A stretch of DNA of 64,000 nt. It comes from Aeromonas rivuli. GTDB lineage: Bacteria; Pseudomonadota; Gammaproteobacteria; Enterobacterales; Aeromonadaceae. The stretch is from contig NZ_CDBJ01000016.1 of the NCBI RefSeq assembly GCF_000820045.1, positions 57,423 to 121,422 of the forward strand, written 5' to 3'. Position 1 is the first letter of the stretch; each line of letters begins with the position of its first letter. The notes under the pieces were generated by a model. It did no database searches. It had not been told where the DNA came from and worked only from the letters and a program-made list of their open reading frames with translations. Shown here piece after piece: positions 55,488 through 63,426 of the stretch. The translations under genes and the position numbers were made by a program.

Positions 55488-55593
55488 GTCGCATCCTTTG
55501 CGATTTATTTAAGGGTTAACACGGGGGACTGACGCCCCCTTAATCGGTCATCAATCTGCCCCTTGTGACGCCCGGTTGCAAGAGGCACCCATG

Positions 55594-55623
55594 AAAAAGG
55601 CCGTTCTGTGAAGAGAACGGCCT
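55594..55623 (-). terminator. Terminator after the DUF411 gene
   Basis: AGGCCGTTCT / AGAACGGCCT hairpin with T5 on the minus strand. Confidence 0.82.
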
Positions 55624-55694
55624 GATCCAGCTCCTGGGTGAGGCAAGATTCGCTCAGGTGTGCCTCACATGGGGGAAATCCTCACCCAGAGCCA

Positions 55695-56138
55695 TTAGCC
55701 CGGGTAGCTGGCCCAGAGTGCGGTCTGACCCGCCTCATCGATGGCCAGCACCTGATAAGGCTGACCCGGGATATCCATGCCGGGGGCACTCTGCGGCATG
55801 CCAGGGACAGTCAATCCCCGGATGGCCGGTTTCTGTTCCAGCATGCGCTGCACGTCGGCGGCCGGCACATGACCTTCCACCACATATCCACCCACCAGGG
55901 CGGTATGGCAGGAGGCCAGCTGCGGCGTCACCCCATGTTGCTGCTTGAGGGGGGCTAGCTGCTCGGTGTCGACCACCTTGAGCTCGAAACCACTCTCCTG
56001 CATGTGCTTGATCCACTGCTCGCAGCAGCCGCAATACTGGGACTTGTAGACCGTCATCTGCTCGGCGGCCAGGGTAGACAGGCTGGTGAGACCCGCCATC
56101 AGCGCCAACCACAGGGCTGGGATCTTGTGTGTAGACAT
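55695..56138 (-). CDS. DUF411 periplasmic metal-binding protein
   Basis: 147 residues with a signal peptide (about 1-25, ending TLAA). The DUF411 signature YKSQYCGCCEQWIKHM (about 31-46) is followed by a conserved SCHTALVGGYVVEGHVPA, giving Cys and His ligands. DUF411 proteins are linked to copper handling in several bacteria, so copper binding is a fair guess. The thioredoxin-like fold is suggested by the CGCC spacing. A small Cys-containing gene lies upstream on the same strand. Confidence 0.88.
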   Translation of the reverse strand: MSTHKIPALWLALMAGLTSLSTLAAEQMTVYKSQYCGCCEQWIKHMQESGFELKVVDTEQLAPLKQQHGVTPQLASCHTALVGGYVVEGHVPAADVQRMLEQKPAIRGLTVPGMPQSAPGMDIPGQPYQVLAIDEAGQTALWASYPG

Positions 56139-56204
56139 AACGACCTCGACTGATGTTATTTCAGCTGAATGGAAACAAAGGACCCCGGCTGGGGTTAACC
56201 ATCA

Positions 56205-56528
56205 TCAGATTGCGGTGCGAGGTGGGCGTTCGAGTCGCGCCAGCGGCGGCGAAGGCATATAAAGGGAAGGCGCAATGAATTCGGGGTCGGCCGGGCTCAA
56301 CTCGGCCAGGGTCAGGCTGTCGCTACTGACCAGGCTCATGGCCAGCACGGCGGTGAAGCTGCCGCAGGGCATGGCTTTCTCCAGGCTGCGCTCGGCTTCA
56401 CTGCAATGGGGCGTCAGGGTACAGAGATCCGCGGCGGCCCGGCTGCCAAACGACATCAACACCAGCAGCAGACCCCAGAGGGGCAGCCAGCGGCGGGCAT
56501 GATCGAATTGGCGAGGGGTCAGCAGCAT
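56205..56528 (-). CDS. Small membrane-anchored or secreted protein upstream of the DUF411 gene
   Basis: 107 residues from the ATG at 56528. It has a short basic N terminus and a hydrophobic segment (WLPLWGLLLVLMSFGSRAAA), likely a signal peptide or anchor, then DLCTLTPHC and MPCG, a small Cys/His cluster. No family recognised. Same strand as the DUF411 gene with 66 bases between, so a related role in metal handling is possible. A TTG start at 56540 is an alternative. Moderate confidence that it is a real gene. Confidence 0.5.
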   Translation of the reverse strand: MLLTPRQFDHARRWLPLWGLLLVLMSFGSRAAADLCTLTPHCSEAERSLEKAMPCGSFTAVLAMSLVSSDSLTLAELSPADPEFIAPSLYMPSPPLARLERPPRTAI

Positions 56529-56704
56529 GGTGCGGGTCAAGGTACGCTCTGGGAAAACAGGCCCTCATGCTAACCCGCCCCCCTGGGGTAAGGTCAAGGG
56601 TGCCGGCGGGGCAACCCTTGATCGGGATCAGCTTGATGGCCGATCCGCTTGCTCGACGAGCAGTGCCTGTCGGTCACTGCGAGGCAGCTGGCCCTTCGCA
56701 CCAC

Positions 56705-57427
56705 TCAAGGCTGCTGACGGGTGGCGGCCAGCACTATCTCGCGCACGCAGACACCGGCGGGCTGACGCCAGGCATAGAGCACGGCCTCGGCGATCACCTC
56801 GGGGGATATGACGCCACCCATGCTCTCCTTCCAGCCGTGATAACCGGCCTTGATGTCTTCATCCGTGGTGTGGCTGAGCAGCTCGGTCTCGACCGCCCCC
56901 GGCGCTATGGTCACCAGGCGCACCCCCAAATCGGCCACCTCTTCGCGGATATTTTCGGTCAGGGCATGTACCGCAAACTTGGTGGCGCAATAGGCTGCAT
57001 GGTTGGGGAAGGTCTTGCGTCCCGCAATCGAACTGATGTTGATGATGGTGCCACTGCGCCGCGCCTTCATCCCGGCCAGCACCGCATGAATGCCATTGAG
57101 CACCCCCATCACATTGATGTTGAGCATCTGCTGCCACTCGGCGGGATCCTGGGCATCGGCCTGGCCGAGCAGCATGACACCGGCATTGTTGACCAGACAG
57201 CCCACCGGGCCGAAGCGCGCCTCGGCCTGAACGATGGCGGCTTTAAATGCGGCACTGTCCGTCACATCGAGGGAGAGGCAGAGGCAATCGGGTAAATCGA
57301 GCGCCACCATGGGCTCGACCCGGCGGGCCAGCAGCAACAAGGGATGACCGGCCGCCGAGAAGGCGCGGGCAATGGCGGCACCTATGCCTGCGGAGGCACC
57401 GGTCACGACGACAAGGGAGTTGGACAT
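56705..57427 (-). CDS. Short-chain dehydrogenase/reductase
   Basis: 240 residues, classical SDR. NAD(P) motif TGASAGIGAA (about 9-18), NNAG (about 80-83), catalytic Ser in SSIAG (about 131) and YCATK (about 144-148) are all intact; ARR after strand two suggests NADPH preference. It resembles YdfG-like serine/3-hydroxyacid dehydrogenases but the substrate cannot be set. Divergent from a LysR regulator with a dyad in the shared promoter. Confidence 0.9.
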   Translation of the reverse strand: MSNSLVVVTGASAGIGAAIARAFSAAGHPLLLLARRVEPMVALDLPDCLCLSLDVTDSAAFKAAIVQAEARFGPVGCLVNNAGVMLLGQADAQDPAEWQQMLNINVMGVLNGIHAVLAGMKARRSGTIINISSIAGRKTFPNHAAYCATKFAVHALTENIREEVADLGVRLVTIAPGAVETELLSHTTDEDIKAGYHGWKESMGGVISPEVIAEAVLYAWRQPAGVCVREIVLAATRQQP

Positions 57428-57495
57428 GGTATTTTCCTTACCTTGATGGAAGAGAGGGGCTGGTCAGCACCGAGTCCAATCACTATAGTCGCGCT

Positions 57496-57518
57496 ATCTA
57501 TCAGCGATAAATATAGAT
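57496..57518. promoter_or_regulatory. LysR-type operator (T-N11-A dyad)
   Basis: ATCTAT-N11-ATAGAT lies between the dehydrogenase and LysR genes, exactly the T-N11-A arrangement of LysR sites. A second dyad GTTAT-N8-ATAAC is at 57527-57544. Confidence 0.5.
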
Positions 57519-57556
57519 TTCCGCTGGTTATCATCTGAAATAACTATGGTAATGCC

Positions 57557-58399
57557 ATGTTGGACCTGAGACTGCTGCGGTTTTTCATCGCCATCTATGA
57601 GCAGAAGAACATCACCGCCGCCGCCGAACGCTGCCATGTCAGCCAGCCCTCCCTCTCCGCAGGCCTGCGCCAGCTGGAGGAGAGCCTGGGAGACACCTTG
57701 TTCCTGCGCGGCAAGAGAGGGGTCGAGGCCCTGCCCCCTGCCCACTATCTCTACCCCCATGCGGTGAAACTGGTTGAAGAGGCGCGCCGCCTGCCCGAGC
57801 TGTTTCGCCAGAAGGCGAGCCGGGCCCGCCTCAACCTCGCCGTGATGCCGGATCTGAGCAAACGCCGTCTCGCTACCCTGCTGCAACGGATCCAGCGGCA
57901 TCTACCCTCCCTGGACCTGACCCTGTCAGACCCTGAGACGCCAGCCGACTGCCGCTTGACCCTGGATGTGCTGCGCCGGGAGGACGAAATCTTCCTGCCG
58001 CTCTGGGAAGAGGACTATGTCTTGTGCGTGCCCATCGACCACCCCCTGGCCCTGCGCGAACGAGTCGAGCTCCATGAGCTGCAGGCCCATGACTTCATCG
58101 AGTGTCCGCCCTGCGAGGCCCATCAGCAGACCCTGGGGTTACTCGCCTGCGACAGGATCACCCTCAATCTGGTCGCCAAGGCCCAGAGCAAGGGGCTGGT
58201 GATGGCCCTGGTACTGGCCGGGGCAGGCATCAGCTTTCTGCCCGATGGCCTGATCGAGGAAGAGCCGGCCCTGCGCGCAGTTCCCCTCGCCGGGCCGCGG
58301 ATGTTTCGCCGTATCGGGCTCTGTTATCCGGCACGTCAGACCCTGAGCCCGGCCCTGTCCGCATTGATCCCCGAGCTGGCCGCAGGGCCCGCTTCTTGA
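57557..58399 (+). CDS. LysR family regulator of the divergent dehydrogenase
   Basis: 280 residues, slightly short for LysR. Helix-turn-helix at about 1-60 (ITAAAERCHVSQPSLSAGLRQLEE), effector domain after about 85 (LNLAVMPDLSKRRL). Divergent from the short-chain dehydrogenase and upstream of the kef-like genes, which start 40 bases after its stop; it may regulate either. The start codon ATG at 57557 follows the dyad region directly, allowing autoregulation. Confidence 0.88.
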   Translation: MLDLRLLRFFIAIYEQKNITAAAERCHVSQPSLSAGLRQLEESLGDTLFLRGKRGVEALPPAHYLYPHAVKLVEEARRLPELFRQKASRARLNLAVMPDLSKRRLATLLQRIQRHLPSLDLTLSDPETPADCRLTLDVLRREDEIFLPLWEEDYVLCVPIDHPLALRERVELHELQAHDFIECPPCEAHQQTLGLLACDRITLNLVAKAQSKGLVMALVLAGAGISFLPDGLIEEEPALRAVPLAGPRMFRRIGLCYPARQTLSPALSALIPELAAGPAS

Positions 58400-58438
58400 T
58401 AAGTTTCCAGCTAACTCCATGCCCCAGGTCATGACCCT

Positions 58439-59035
58439 ATGAAACGCATTCTGGTGATCTTCTCTCACCCCGCCCTGCAGCGCTCCAAGGCCAATCGCGA
58501 GCTGCTGCAAGCCATCTCGGATCTGGAGGGCGTGACCATTCACGACCTCTATCAGCACTATCCCGACCTGTTCATCGATGTGAAACAGGAGCAGGCCCTG
58601 CTCGCGCAGCACGATATCATCGTCTTCCAGCACCCGCTCTACTGGTACTCCTGCCCCGCCATCATGAAGGAGTGGCTGGATCTGGTACTCGAGTACGGGT
58701 ATGCCTATGGCCCGGATGGCAACGGTCTGGGGGGCAAGCAGTGGTTGAGCGCCATCACCACCGGAGGGGCTCCAGAGTCCTATTGCCAGGAGGGTTACAA
58801 CAAGAGCCCGCTGATCGACTTCCTGCGCCCCTTCAGCCAGACGGCCCGGCTGTGCGGCATGCAGTGGCTGCCGCCCTTTGTGCTGCACTCCTTCCACAAA
58901 CTCAATGATCCCGAGGCGCTGCGCCGCTGCGGCCAGGAATATCGCCAGCTGCTGCTCGCCTTGCGCGATGAACGGCTCAGCCCGACCCAGCTGGACGGGG
59001 TCGACTATCTGCGCGATCTGCTGGAGGTTATCTGA
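58439..59035 (+). CDS. KefF/KefG-like NAD(P)H oxidoreductase, ancillary to a potassium efflux antiporter
   Basis: 198 residues, flavodoxin-like quinone oxidoreductase family. ILVIFSHPALQRSKANRELL at the N terminus, FQHPLYWYSCPAIMKEWLD (about 62-80) binds flavin, and TTGGAPESY follows. In E. coli such proteins (KefF, KefG) are required for full activity of the glutathione-gated K+ efflux systems KefC and KefB. The TGATG overlap with the antiporter gene supports that partnership. Confidence 0.88.
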   Translation: MKRILVIFSHPALQRSKANRELLQAISDLEGVTIHDLYQHYPDLFIDVKQEQALLAQHDIIVFQHPLYWYSCPAIMKEWLDLVLEYGYAYGPDGNGLGGKQWLSAITTGGAPESYCQEGYNKSPLIDFLRPFSQTARLCGMQWLPPFVLHSFHKLNDPEALRRCGQEYRQLLLALRDERLSPTQLDGVDYLRDLLEVI

Positions 59036-60891
59036 TGGGACACGGCATTCTGTTTGACGCCTTTATTTACCTCTCGGCGGCGGTGATCGCCGTGCCGCTG
59101 GCCAAACGCTGGGGGCTGGGCTCAGTGCTTGGTTACCTGCTGGCGGGCATAGTGATAGGTCCCTTCCTGCTCGGTCTGGTCGGGGAGCGTCAGGATGTGA
59201 TGCATTTCGCCGAATTCGGGGTAGTCCTGATGCTGTTTCTGGTGGGCCTGGAACTCAAGCCCGCCCTGCTTTGGCAGCTAAAGGGACCCATTCTGGGCAC
59301 AGGCGGCCTCCAGGTCGCACTGTCAACCGCCGCCCTGACTGGCTTTGCCTGCCTCATAGGACTGCCCTGGCAGCAAGGGGTGGCCATTGGGCTCATCCTG
59401 GCACTCTCCTCCACCGCCATCGTCCTGCAGAGCCTGCAGGAGCGCAAACAGATGCAGAGCGAGAGCGGTCGTTCCGCCTTCGCCGTGCTCCTGTTCCAGG
59501 ATATCGCCGTCATCCCCATACTGGCGCTGCTGCCCCTGCTCGCCATGGCGCCCGTGGCCCAGAGTGATCAGAGTGAGCTGGCAGGCTGGCAACACGGCCT
59601 GCTGGTCGCCGCCGCCATCGCGGGCATCATTTTCGGTGGCCGCTACCTGATGCGCCCTGTGTTTCGGGCCATTGCCCAGTCGCACATGCGGGAGATCTTC
59701 GTCGCCGCCGCCCTGTTGCTGGTCATCGGTATCGCCGTGCTGATGGAGTCGGTTGGTCTCTCCCCCGCCCTCGGTTCCTTCCTCGCGGGAGTGGTGCTGG
59801 CGGATAGCGAGTATCGCCACGAATTGGAGGCGGATATCGATCCCTTCAAAGGATTGCTGCTCGGGCTCTTCTTCATGTCGGTGGGCGCCGGTATCAACTT
59901 CGGGCTCTTCGCCGAGCACCCGGTGCTGATCCCGACCCTGGTGATAGGTCTGATGACACTCAAGTGGCTGGTGTTGATGGCGATTGGCCTGGTGCTACGG
60001 GTATCCCCCAGCCAACGCTGGACCTTCTCCCTCGCACTGGCTCAGGGAGGGGAGTTCGCCTTTGTGCTGTTCTCTTTCGCCAGCCAGAACCGGGTCTTGC
60101 CGGAACCCATGATAGGCCTGCTGACGCTGGTGGTAGCGCTCTCCATGGCACTCACCCCGCTGCTGCTGATCCTCAACGACAAGGTGATCCAGCCCTGGTT
60201 CGATTATCGCAGCCAGCCGGAACGCCCTGAACATGAACAGCCCCAGGCCCTGGACAATCCGGTGATCATTGCCGGTTTTGGCCGCTTCGGTCAGATAGTG
60301 GGCCGTCTGCTGCATGGACATGGCATAGGCACCACCATCCTGGAGCAGGATGCCAGCCAGATAGAGACGCTGCGCAAGTTTGGCTATCAGGTGTTCTATG
60401 GCGACGCCAGCCGCATCGATCTGCTCCATGCCGCCGGGGCGCACAAGGCCAAGCTGCTGGTGCTCTCCATCAATGACCCCGTCACCTCGCTGACCGTCAT
60501 CGAGATGGTGAAGAAACACTTCCCGCACCTTAAGATACTGGCGCGCGCCCAGGACAGACCCCATGCCCACAACATATTGCGCCTGGGTGTCGATGGCGTG
60601 TTTCGTGAGACCCTGGGGTCGGCGGTGGATCTTGGGGTGGAAGCCCTCACTAACCTGGGATTTCGTGCCAATCAGGCCTGGCGTGCCGGCCAGATGTTCA
60701 AGCGCCATGACAACTGGCTGCTGCGCGAACAGATAAATTATCTGGATGACGAACACACCTATATCAACAAGAGCCTGCAATACAGGGACATACTCTCGGA
60801 TCTGTTGCGAGACGATCAGCAGGGTCAGGAGCATGTCCATGCCCATAACTGGGATAGCGGCCTCCCCAACCAAGACAAGGAAGCAAAATGA
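59035..60891 (+). CDS. KefC/KefB-like glutathione-regulated K+:H+ antiporter
   Basis: 618 residues. N-terminal CPA2 antiporter domain with 12-13 transmembrane helices (GLGSVLGYLLAGIVIGPFLLG, SSTAIVLQSL, GRSAFAVLLFQDIAVIP, the last holding the ion-binding Asp). A cytoplasmic RCK/TrkA-N domain begins near residue 400 with VIIAGFGRFGQIVG and binds glutathione adducts in KefC. It expels K+ and acidifies the cytoplasm during electrophile stress. The length is closer to KefC than KefB, but the subtype is not certain. Overlaps genes on both sides. Confidence 0.93.
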   Translation: MGHGILFDAFIYLSAAVIAVPLAKRWGLGSVLGYLLAGIVIGPFLLGLVGERQDVMHFAEFGVVLMLFLVGLELKPALLWQLKGPILGTGGLQVALSTAALTGFACLIGLPWQQGVAIGLILALSSTAIVLQSLQERKQMQSESGRSAFAVLLFQDIAVIPILALLPLLAMAPVAQSDQSELAGWQHGLLVAAAIAGIIFGGRYLMRPVFRAIAQSHMREIFVAAALLLVIGIAVLMESVGLSPALGSFLAGVVLADSEYRHELEADIDPFKGLLLGLFFMSVGAGINFGLFAEHPVLIPTLVIGLMTLKWLVLMAIGLVLRVSPSQRWTFSLALAQGGEFAFVLFSFASQNRVLPEPMIGLLTLVVALSMALTPLLLILNDKVIQPWFDYRSQPERPEHEQPQALDNPVIIAGFGRFGQIVGRLLHGHGIGTTILEQDASQIETLRKFGYQVFYGDASRIDLLHAAGAHKAKLLVLSINDPVTSLTVIEMVKKHFPHLKILARAQDRPHAHNILRLGVDGVFRETLGSAVDLGVEALTNLGFRANQAWRAGQMFKRHDNWLLREQINYLDDEHTYINKSLQYRDILSDLLRDDQQGQEHVHAHNWDSGLPNQDKEAK

Positions 60892-61274
60892 TTGCCTATT
60901 ATCCCCTGCTCAAACACCTGCACATGACCCTCGCCATCGTCAGCATACTGCTGTTCATCTATCGCTGGGCCCTCGCCATCAACGAGAGCCCTCGTCTGCA
61001 ACAGCGCTGGCTCAAGATAGTGCCTCATCTCAACGACACCCTGTTGCTGCTGGCCGGCATCATGCTGGCCGTCACCCTGCAGATGAGCCCGGGTTCCCAA
61101 CCTTGGTTGCTGGCCAAGCTGATTGCGCTGGTGGTCTATATTGGCCTCGGCGTGATGGCACTCAAGCGCCCCGACCGCAAACAGAAGGTGATCGCGGGCA
61201 TCGCCGCCCTGTTGGTGTTCAACTACATCATCGGGGTCGCCGTCAGCAAGTCGCCCTGGGCCTGGTTCGCCTGA
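60888..61274 (+). CDS. SirB2 family membrane protein
   Basis: 128 residues, four transmembrane helices with conserved YYPLLKHLHMTLAIVS and HLNDTLLLLAGIML (His residues at the membrane surface). The SirB2 family has no established biochemical role. The start overlaps the antiporter stop (ATGA), so it is the third gene of that operon. Confidence 0.87.
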   Translation: MIAYYPLLKHLHMTLAIVSILLFIYRWALAINESPRLQQRWLKIVPHLNDTLLLLAGIMLAVTLQMSPGSQPWLLAKLIALVVYIGLGVMALKRPDRKQKVIAGIAALLVFNYIIGVAVSKSPWAWFA

Positions 61275-61279
61275 CAATA

Positions 61280-61305
61280 GGGGAGGCATCGGCCTCCCCC
61301 TTTTC
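61280..61305 (+). terminator. Terminator of the kef-like operon
   Basis: GGGGAGGC / GCCTCCCC hairpin followed by CTTTTCTTT. Confidence 0.85.
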
Positions 61306-61514
61306 TTTGACAGTACCCGCCTAACCAGATTTTCCGCGCCTTTGCTCCCCCATAGTTGAGATCTCAACGCCCGGTTTACCCTCATGCCCTCAAGTACGGC
61401 CGGTGAATGACCCAGTCTCTCCCCTCACCACCAACTAATTTTGAAGTAATAACAGCAACTTAAATTCAACTAACCATTAATAATCAACAGCTTAACTAGA
61501 GCTGTATGAAAATG

Positions 61515-61556
61515 GCGACACTTGTCGCAGCAAAACTTGCGACATAGACTGTCGCA
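61515..61556. promoter_or_regulatory. Array of TGTCGCA half-sites upstream of the WYL regulator
   Basis: Four alternating half-sites: GCGACA, TGTCGCA, TGCGACA and TGTCGCA. The central pair forms a perfect inverted repeat with an eight-base spacer (61523-61544). It ends about 48 bases before the regulator start and is a probable autoregulatory operator. Confidence 0.6.
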
Positions 61557-61604
61557 ACCACTGACTAGGATAGACTCAACGCTAATCCAGTGAAGGCAAG
61601 CACC

Positions 61605-62585
61605 ATGAGCAAGAAGCTGTTACGACAACTGACCTTGGCGCGTTGCATCCCGCACCGCCCTTACAAACTGACCGCCAGCCAACTGCAAGTTAAGTTGGAA
61701 GAAGAAGGCATACATGTCAGTCTGCGGACCGTGCAACGGGACCTGGAAGAGATGTCTGGCATGGGGTTGTTTGACTTGACCTCTGATGAGCGCAGCAAGC
61801 CTCACGGCTGGTGTTTCGAGCGCCATGGCCTCAACGACTTTGCCAATATCATGCCGCTCTCCCTCGCCGTCGCCCTCAAAACCTGGAGCGACCAGGCCAG
61901 CCAGCTGCTGCCGGCGAGCGTCCTGACGGAATTGAACCCGCTGATCGACAAGGCCAGCCAGGTTATCCGCGACAGTCAGAGTGAACTGGCCGAACGCTGG
62001 CTCGAGAGCGTGCATCAGTCACCGCGTCCATTCGCCGGTAACCCGGAAATTCGCCGCAGCACCCTGATCCGCGATGCCCTCTGGCGAGGCCGCAAGTTCA
62101 GCGCCGAGATCCAGCGTGTCATCAAAGAGCGCACCGTGTGGCTCTGCTATGACCGTATCAATCCGCTCGGTATCTTGAACCAGGCCGATGGCCCTACCCT
62201 GCTCTGTACCTTGTCCGAGCTTGACCCCAAGGTGTATGGCATACCGTTCGACCACATCAAAGATGTGGAGCTGACCAACTTCAGCGCGACTCAGCCCAAG
62301 GACTTCAACGTTCAAAAACTGATCCGCGAGCAGTCTTACCAGGACGTCAGCGGTCCCATCCGCTTCGTTGGCCGCATAGATGCCAACAGCGCCACCCTGA
62401 CGGATGGCCAGATCCCGGGCCACAACCCACGCATGACTCGCTATGACAAACGCAGCGTGGTGGTTGAGACCGAAGTGCAGGACACCCCGGAGTTCCGCAA
62501 CTGGCTCAATAACATGGAAGGCAATCTGGAAGTCTTGGCACCGGAATCCCTTCGCAAGGCCTACCCCACCAGTCGGGCCAACTGA
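61605..62585 (+). CDS. WYL-domain transcriptional regulator
   Basis: 326 residues. An N-terminal winged helix-turn-helix of the DeoR/YafY type (KLTASQLQVKLEEEGIHVSLRTVQRDLEEM, about 23-52) is followed by a WYL-type sensor region (about 140-225: IKERTVWLCYDRI and the GIPFDHIKDVEL stretch) and a C-terminal extension domain (about 250-320). Such proteins bind nucleic acid or nucleotide ligands and regulate stress and defence genes. The ATG at 61605 has AAGG upstream; a GTG at 61590 is possible. No adjacent defence operon, so the target is unknown. It sits directly upstream of the CsrB-type RNA. Confidence 0.87.
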   Translation: MSKKLLRQLTLARCIPHRPYKLTASQLQVKLEEEGIHVSLRTVQRDLEEMSGMGLFDLTSDERSKPHGWCFERHGLNDFANIMPLSLAVALKTWSDQASQLLPASVLTELNPLIDKASQVIRDSQSELAERWLESVHQSPRPFAGNPEIRRSTLIRDALWRGRKFSAEIQRVIKERTVWLCYDRINPLGILNQADGPTLLCTLSELDPKVYGIPFDHIKDVELTNFSATQPKDFNVQKLIREQSYQDVSGPIRFVGRIDANSATLTDGQIPGHNPRMTRYDKRSVVVETEVQDTPEFRNWLNNMEGNLEVLAPESLRKAYPTSRAN

Positions 62586-62592
62586 TAATAGA

Positions 62593-62616
62593 AAGCCGGG
62601 CCTAGCCCGGCTTTTT
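62593..62616 (+). terminator. Terminator after the WYL regulator gene
   Basis: AAGCCGGGC / GCCCGGCTT hairpin with CTA loop followed by TTTTTC. Confidence 0.87.
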
Positions 62617-62729
62617 CAGGCATAAATAACAGAGAAGGTGGAATAACAAGCAGAAAGCTTCAAAAAAATTTGATTACAGCTAGTGAATATTAAGTTCCTC
62701 TTGAAACCAAAAACACCCTTCTATCTGCT

Positions 62730-62747
62730 TGTGAGAGATCGTCCATA
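62730..62747. promoter_or_regulatory. UvrY/GacA-type box upstream of csrB (1)
   Basis: TGTGAGAGATCGTCCATA shares the first 11 bases of the UvrY inverted repeat known upstream of E. coli csrB (TGTGAGAGATCTCTTACA). It is about 210 bases before the predicted RNA start, similar to the distant placement in E. coli. Confidence 0.55.
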
Positions 62748-62752
62748 CCCCC

Positions 62753-62770
62753 TGTAAGAGCCCGCTGTTT
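62753..62770. promoter_or_regulatory. UvrY/GacA-type box upstream of csrB (2)
   Basis: TGTAAGAGCCCGCTGTTT has a perfect left half (TGTAAG) of the GacA consensus TGTAAG-N6-CTTACA and a degenerate right half. It is six bases from the first box. Confidence 0.5.
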
Positions 62771-62906
62771 CGTATCGTAGGTCAGGCCACTTCCAGCACT
62801 ACTCGCTTTCAGGTGGAACAAATTAACTTCATGATTTATATGTGAAAAAACACAATAAAGACGCTGTGTAAAATCGTTTTCCAGATTTAACTCTCTCACC
62901 CCCCTC

Positions 62907-62934
62907 TTGTAGCCTCATCTCTATCCCTTATTAT
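62907..62934 (+). promoter_or_regulatory. Predicted promoter of the CsrB-type RNA
   Basis: TTGTAG (-35-like) and TATTAT (-10) separated by 16 bases. The predicted start is at about 62941, just before the first GGA of the RNA. Confidence 0.55.
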
Positions 62935-62940
62935 CTATCT

Positions 62941-63426
62941 CACAAGGACGGCGCGGGCATCTACAGGATGCATGCCCACAAGAATAAAGGACTAACCACA
63001 GGACACCTCAGGATGAGGTTGGATGACCAGAAGGTTATCCGCCAGGACGGCCAGGAACACCACAGGATGTGGTTATGGACACCTCCAGGATGGAGAAGCA
63101 TAACCCGGATGGTTATTAGTCTGGACGACCCAGGATCACCACATGATGTGGTTAGGACGAGCTTCAGGATGAAGACGAGATAATCAGGATGATTGTCTGT
63201 CAGGATGACGCAGGAACACCACGGGATGTGGTAATGGACACCTCCAGGATGGAGACAGTGCAGCAATCAGGATGGATTGCTGGGTCAGGATGACATATGG
63301 ACACCCCAACGGATTGGGAAGGGGAAATCCAACGGATTTGGATACAGTCAGGGAATGCAGGGAGCATTTGCAGTTCAAGGACTGGACGACACGACTTAAG
63401 GGGACGGCTCAGCCGTCCCCTTTTCT
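62941..63426 (+). ncRNA. csrB: CsrB-family regulatory RNA (CsrA-sequestering)
   Basis: About 485 nt with roughly 40 GGA triplets and ten exact CAGGATG motifs. At least 12 short hairpins carry GGA in the loop, for example CCTC-AGGAT-GAGG, CCAC-AGGAT-GTGG, CTTC-AGGAT-GAAG, GCAATC-AGGATG-GATTGC and CCCAA-CGGA-TTGGG. The stretch GGACACCTCCAGGATGGAGA also occurs in E. coli CsrB. It ends in a Rho-independent terminator (63399-63426, GGGGACGGC/GCCGTCCCC and TTTT). Such RNAs bind many CsrA dimers and relieve CsrA control of carbon storage, motility and virulence. Two 43-nt segments (63054-63096 and 63213-63255) are near-identical, suggesting growth by internal duplication. One loop (ACCAC-ATGAT-GTGGT) has lost its GGA. 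Confidence 0.93.

Larger units (their letters stand above)
61275..61604. other. Intergenic region upstream of the WYL regulator
   Basis: 330 bases: the SirB2 terminator (61280-61305), an AT-rich segment (61430-61510) and the half-site array at 61515-61556. No protein gene is supported. Confidence 0.6.
62586..62940 (+). other. Regulatory region upstream of the CsrB-type RNA
   Basis: 355 bases containing the WYL-gene terminator, two UvrY-like boxes and the csrB promoter. No protein gene is supported. Confidence 0.65.

Noticed and set aside
62961..63266. Open frames within the CsrB region
   Set aside because: Hairpin array with GGA loops and terminator explains the sequence; the frames have no ribosome-binding site or sensible protein composition.
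62990..63300. Possible CRISPR-like array of short repeats
   Set aside because: The repeated CAGGATG motif sits in stems of differing sequence with irregular spacing; there are no constant direct repeats with unique spacers and no cas genes.
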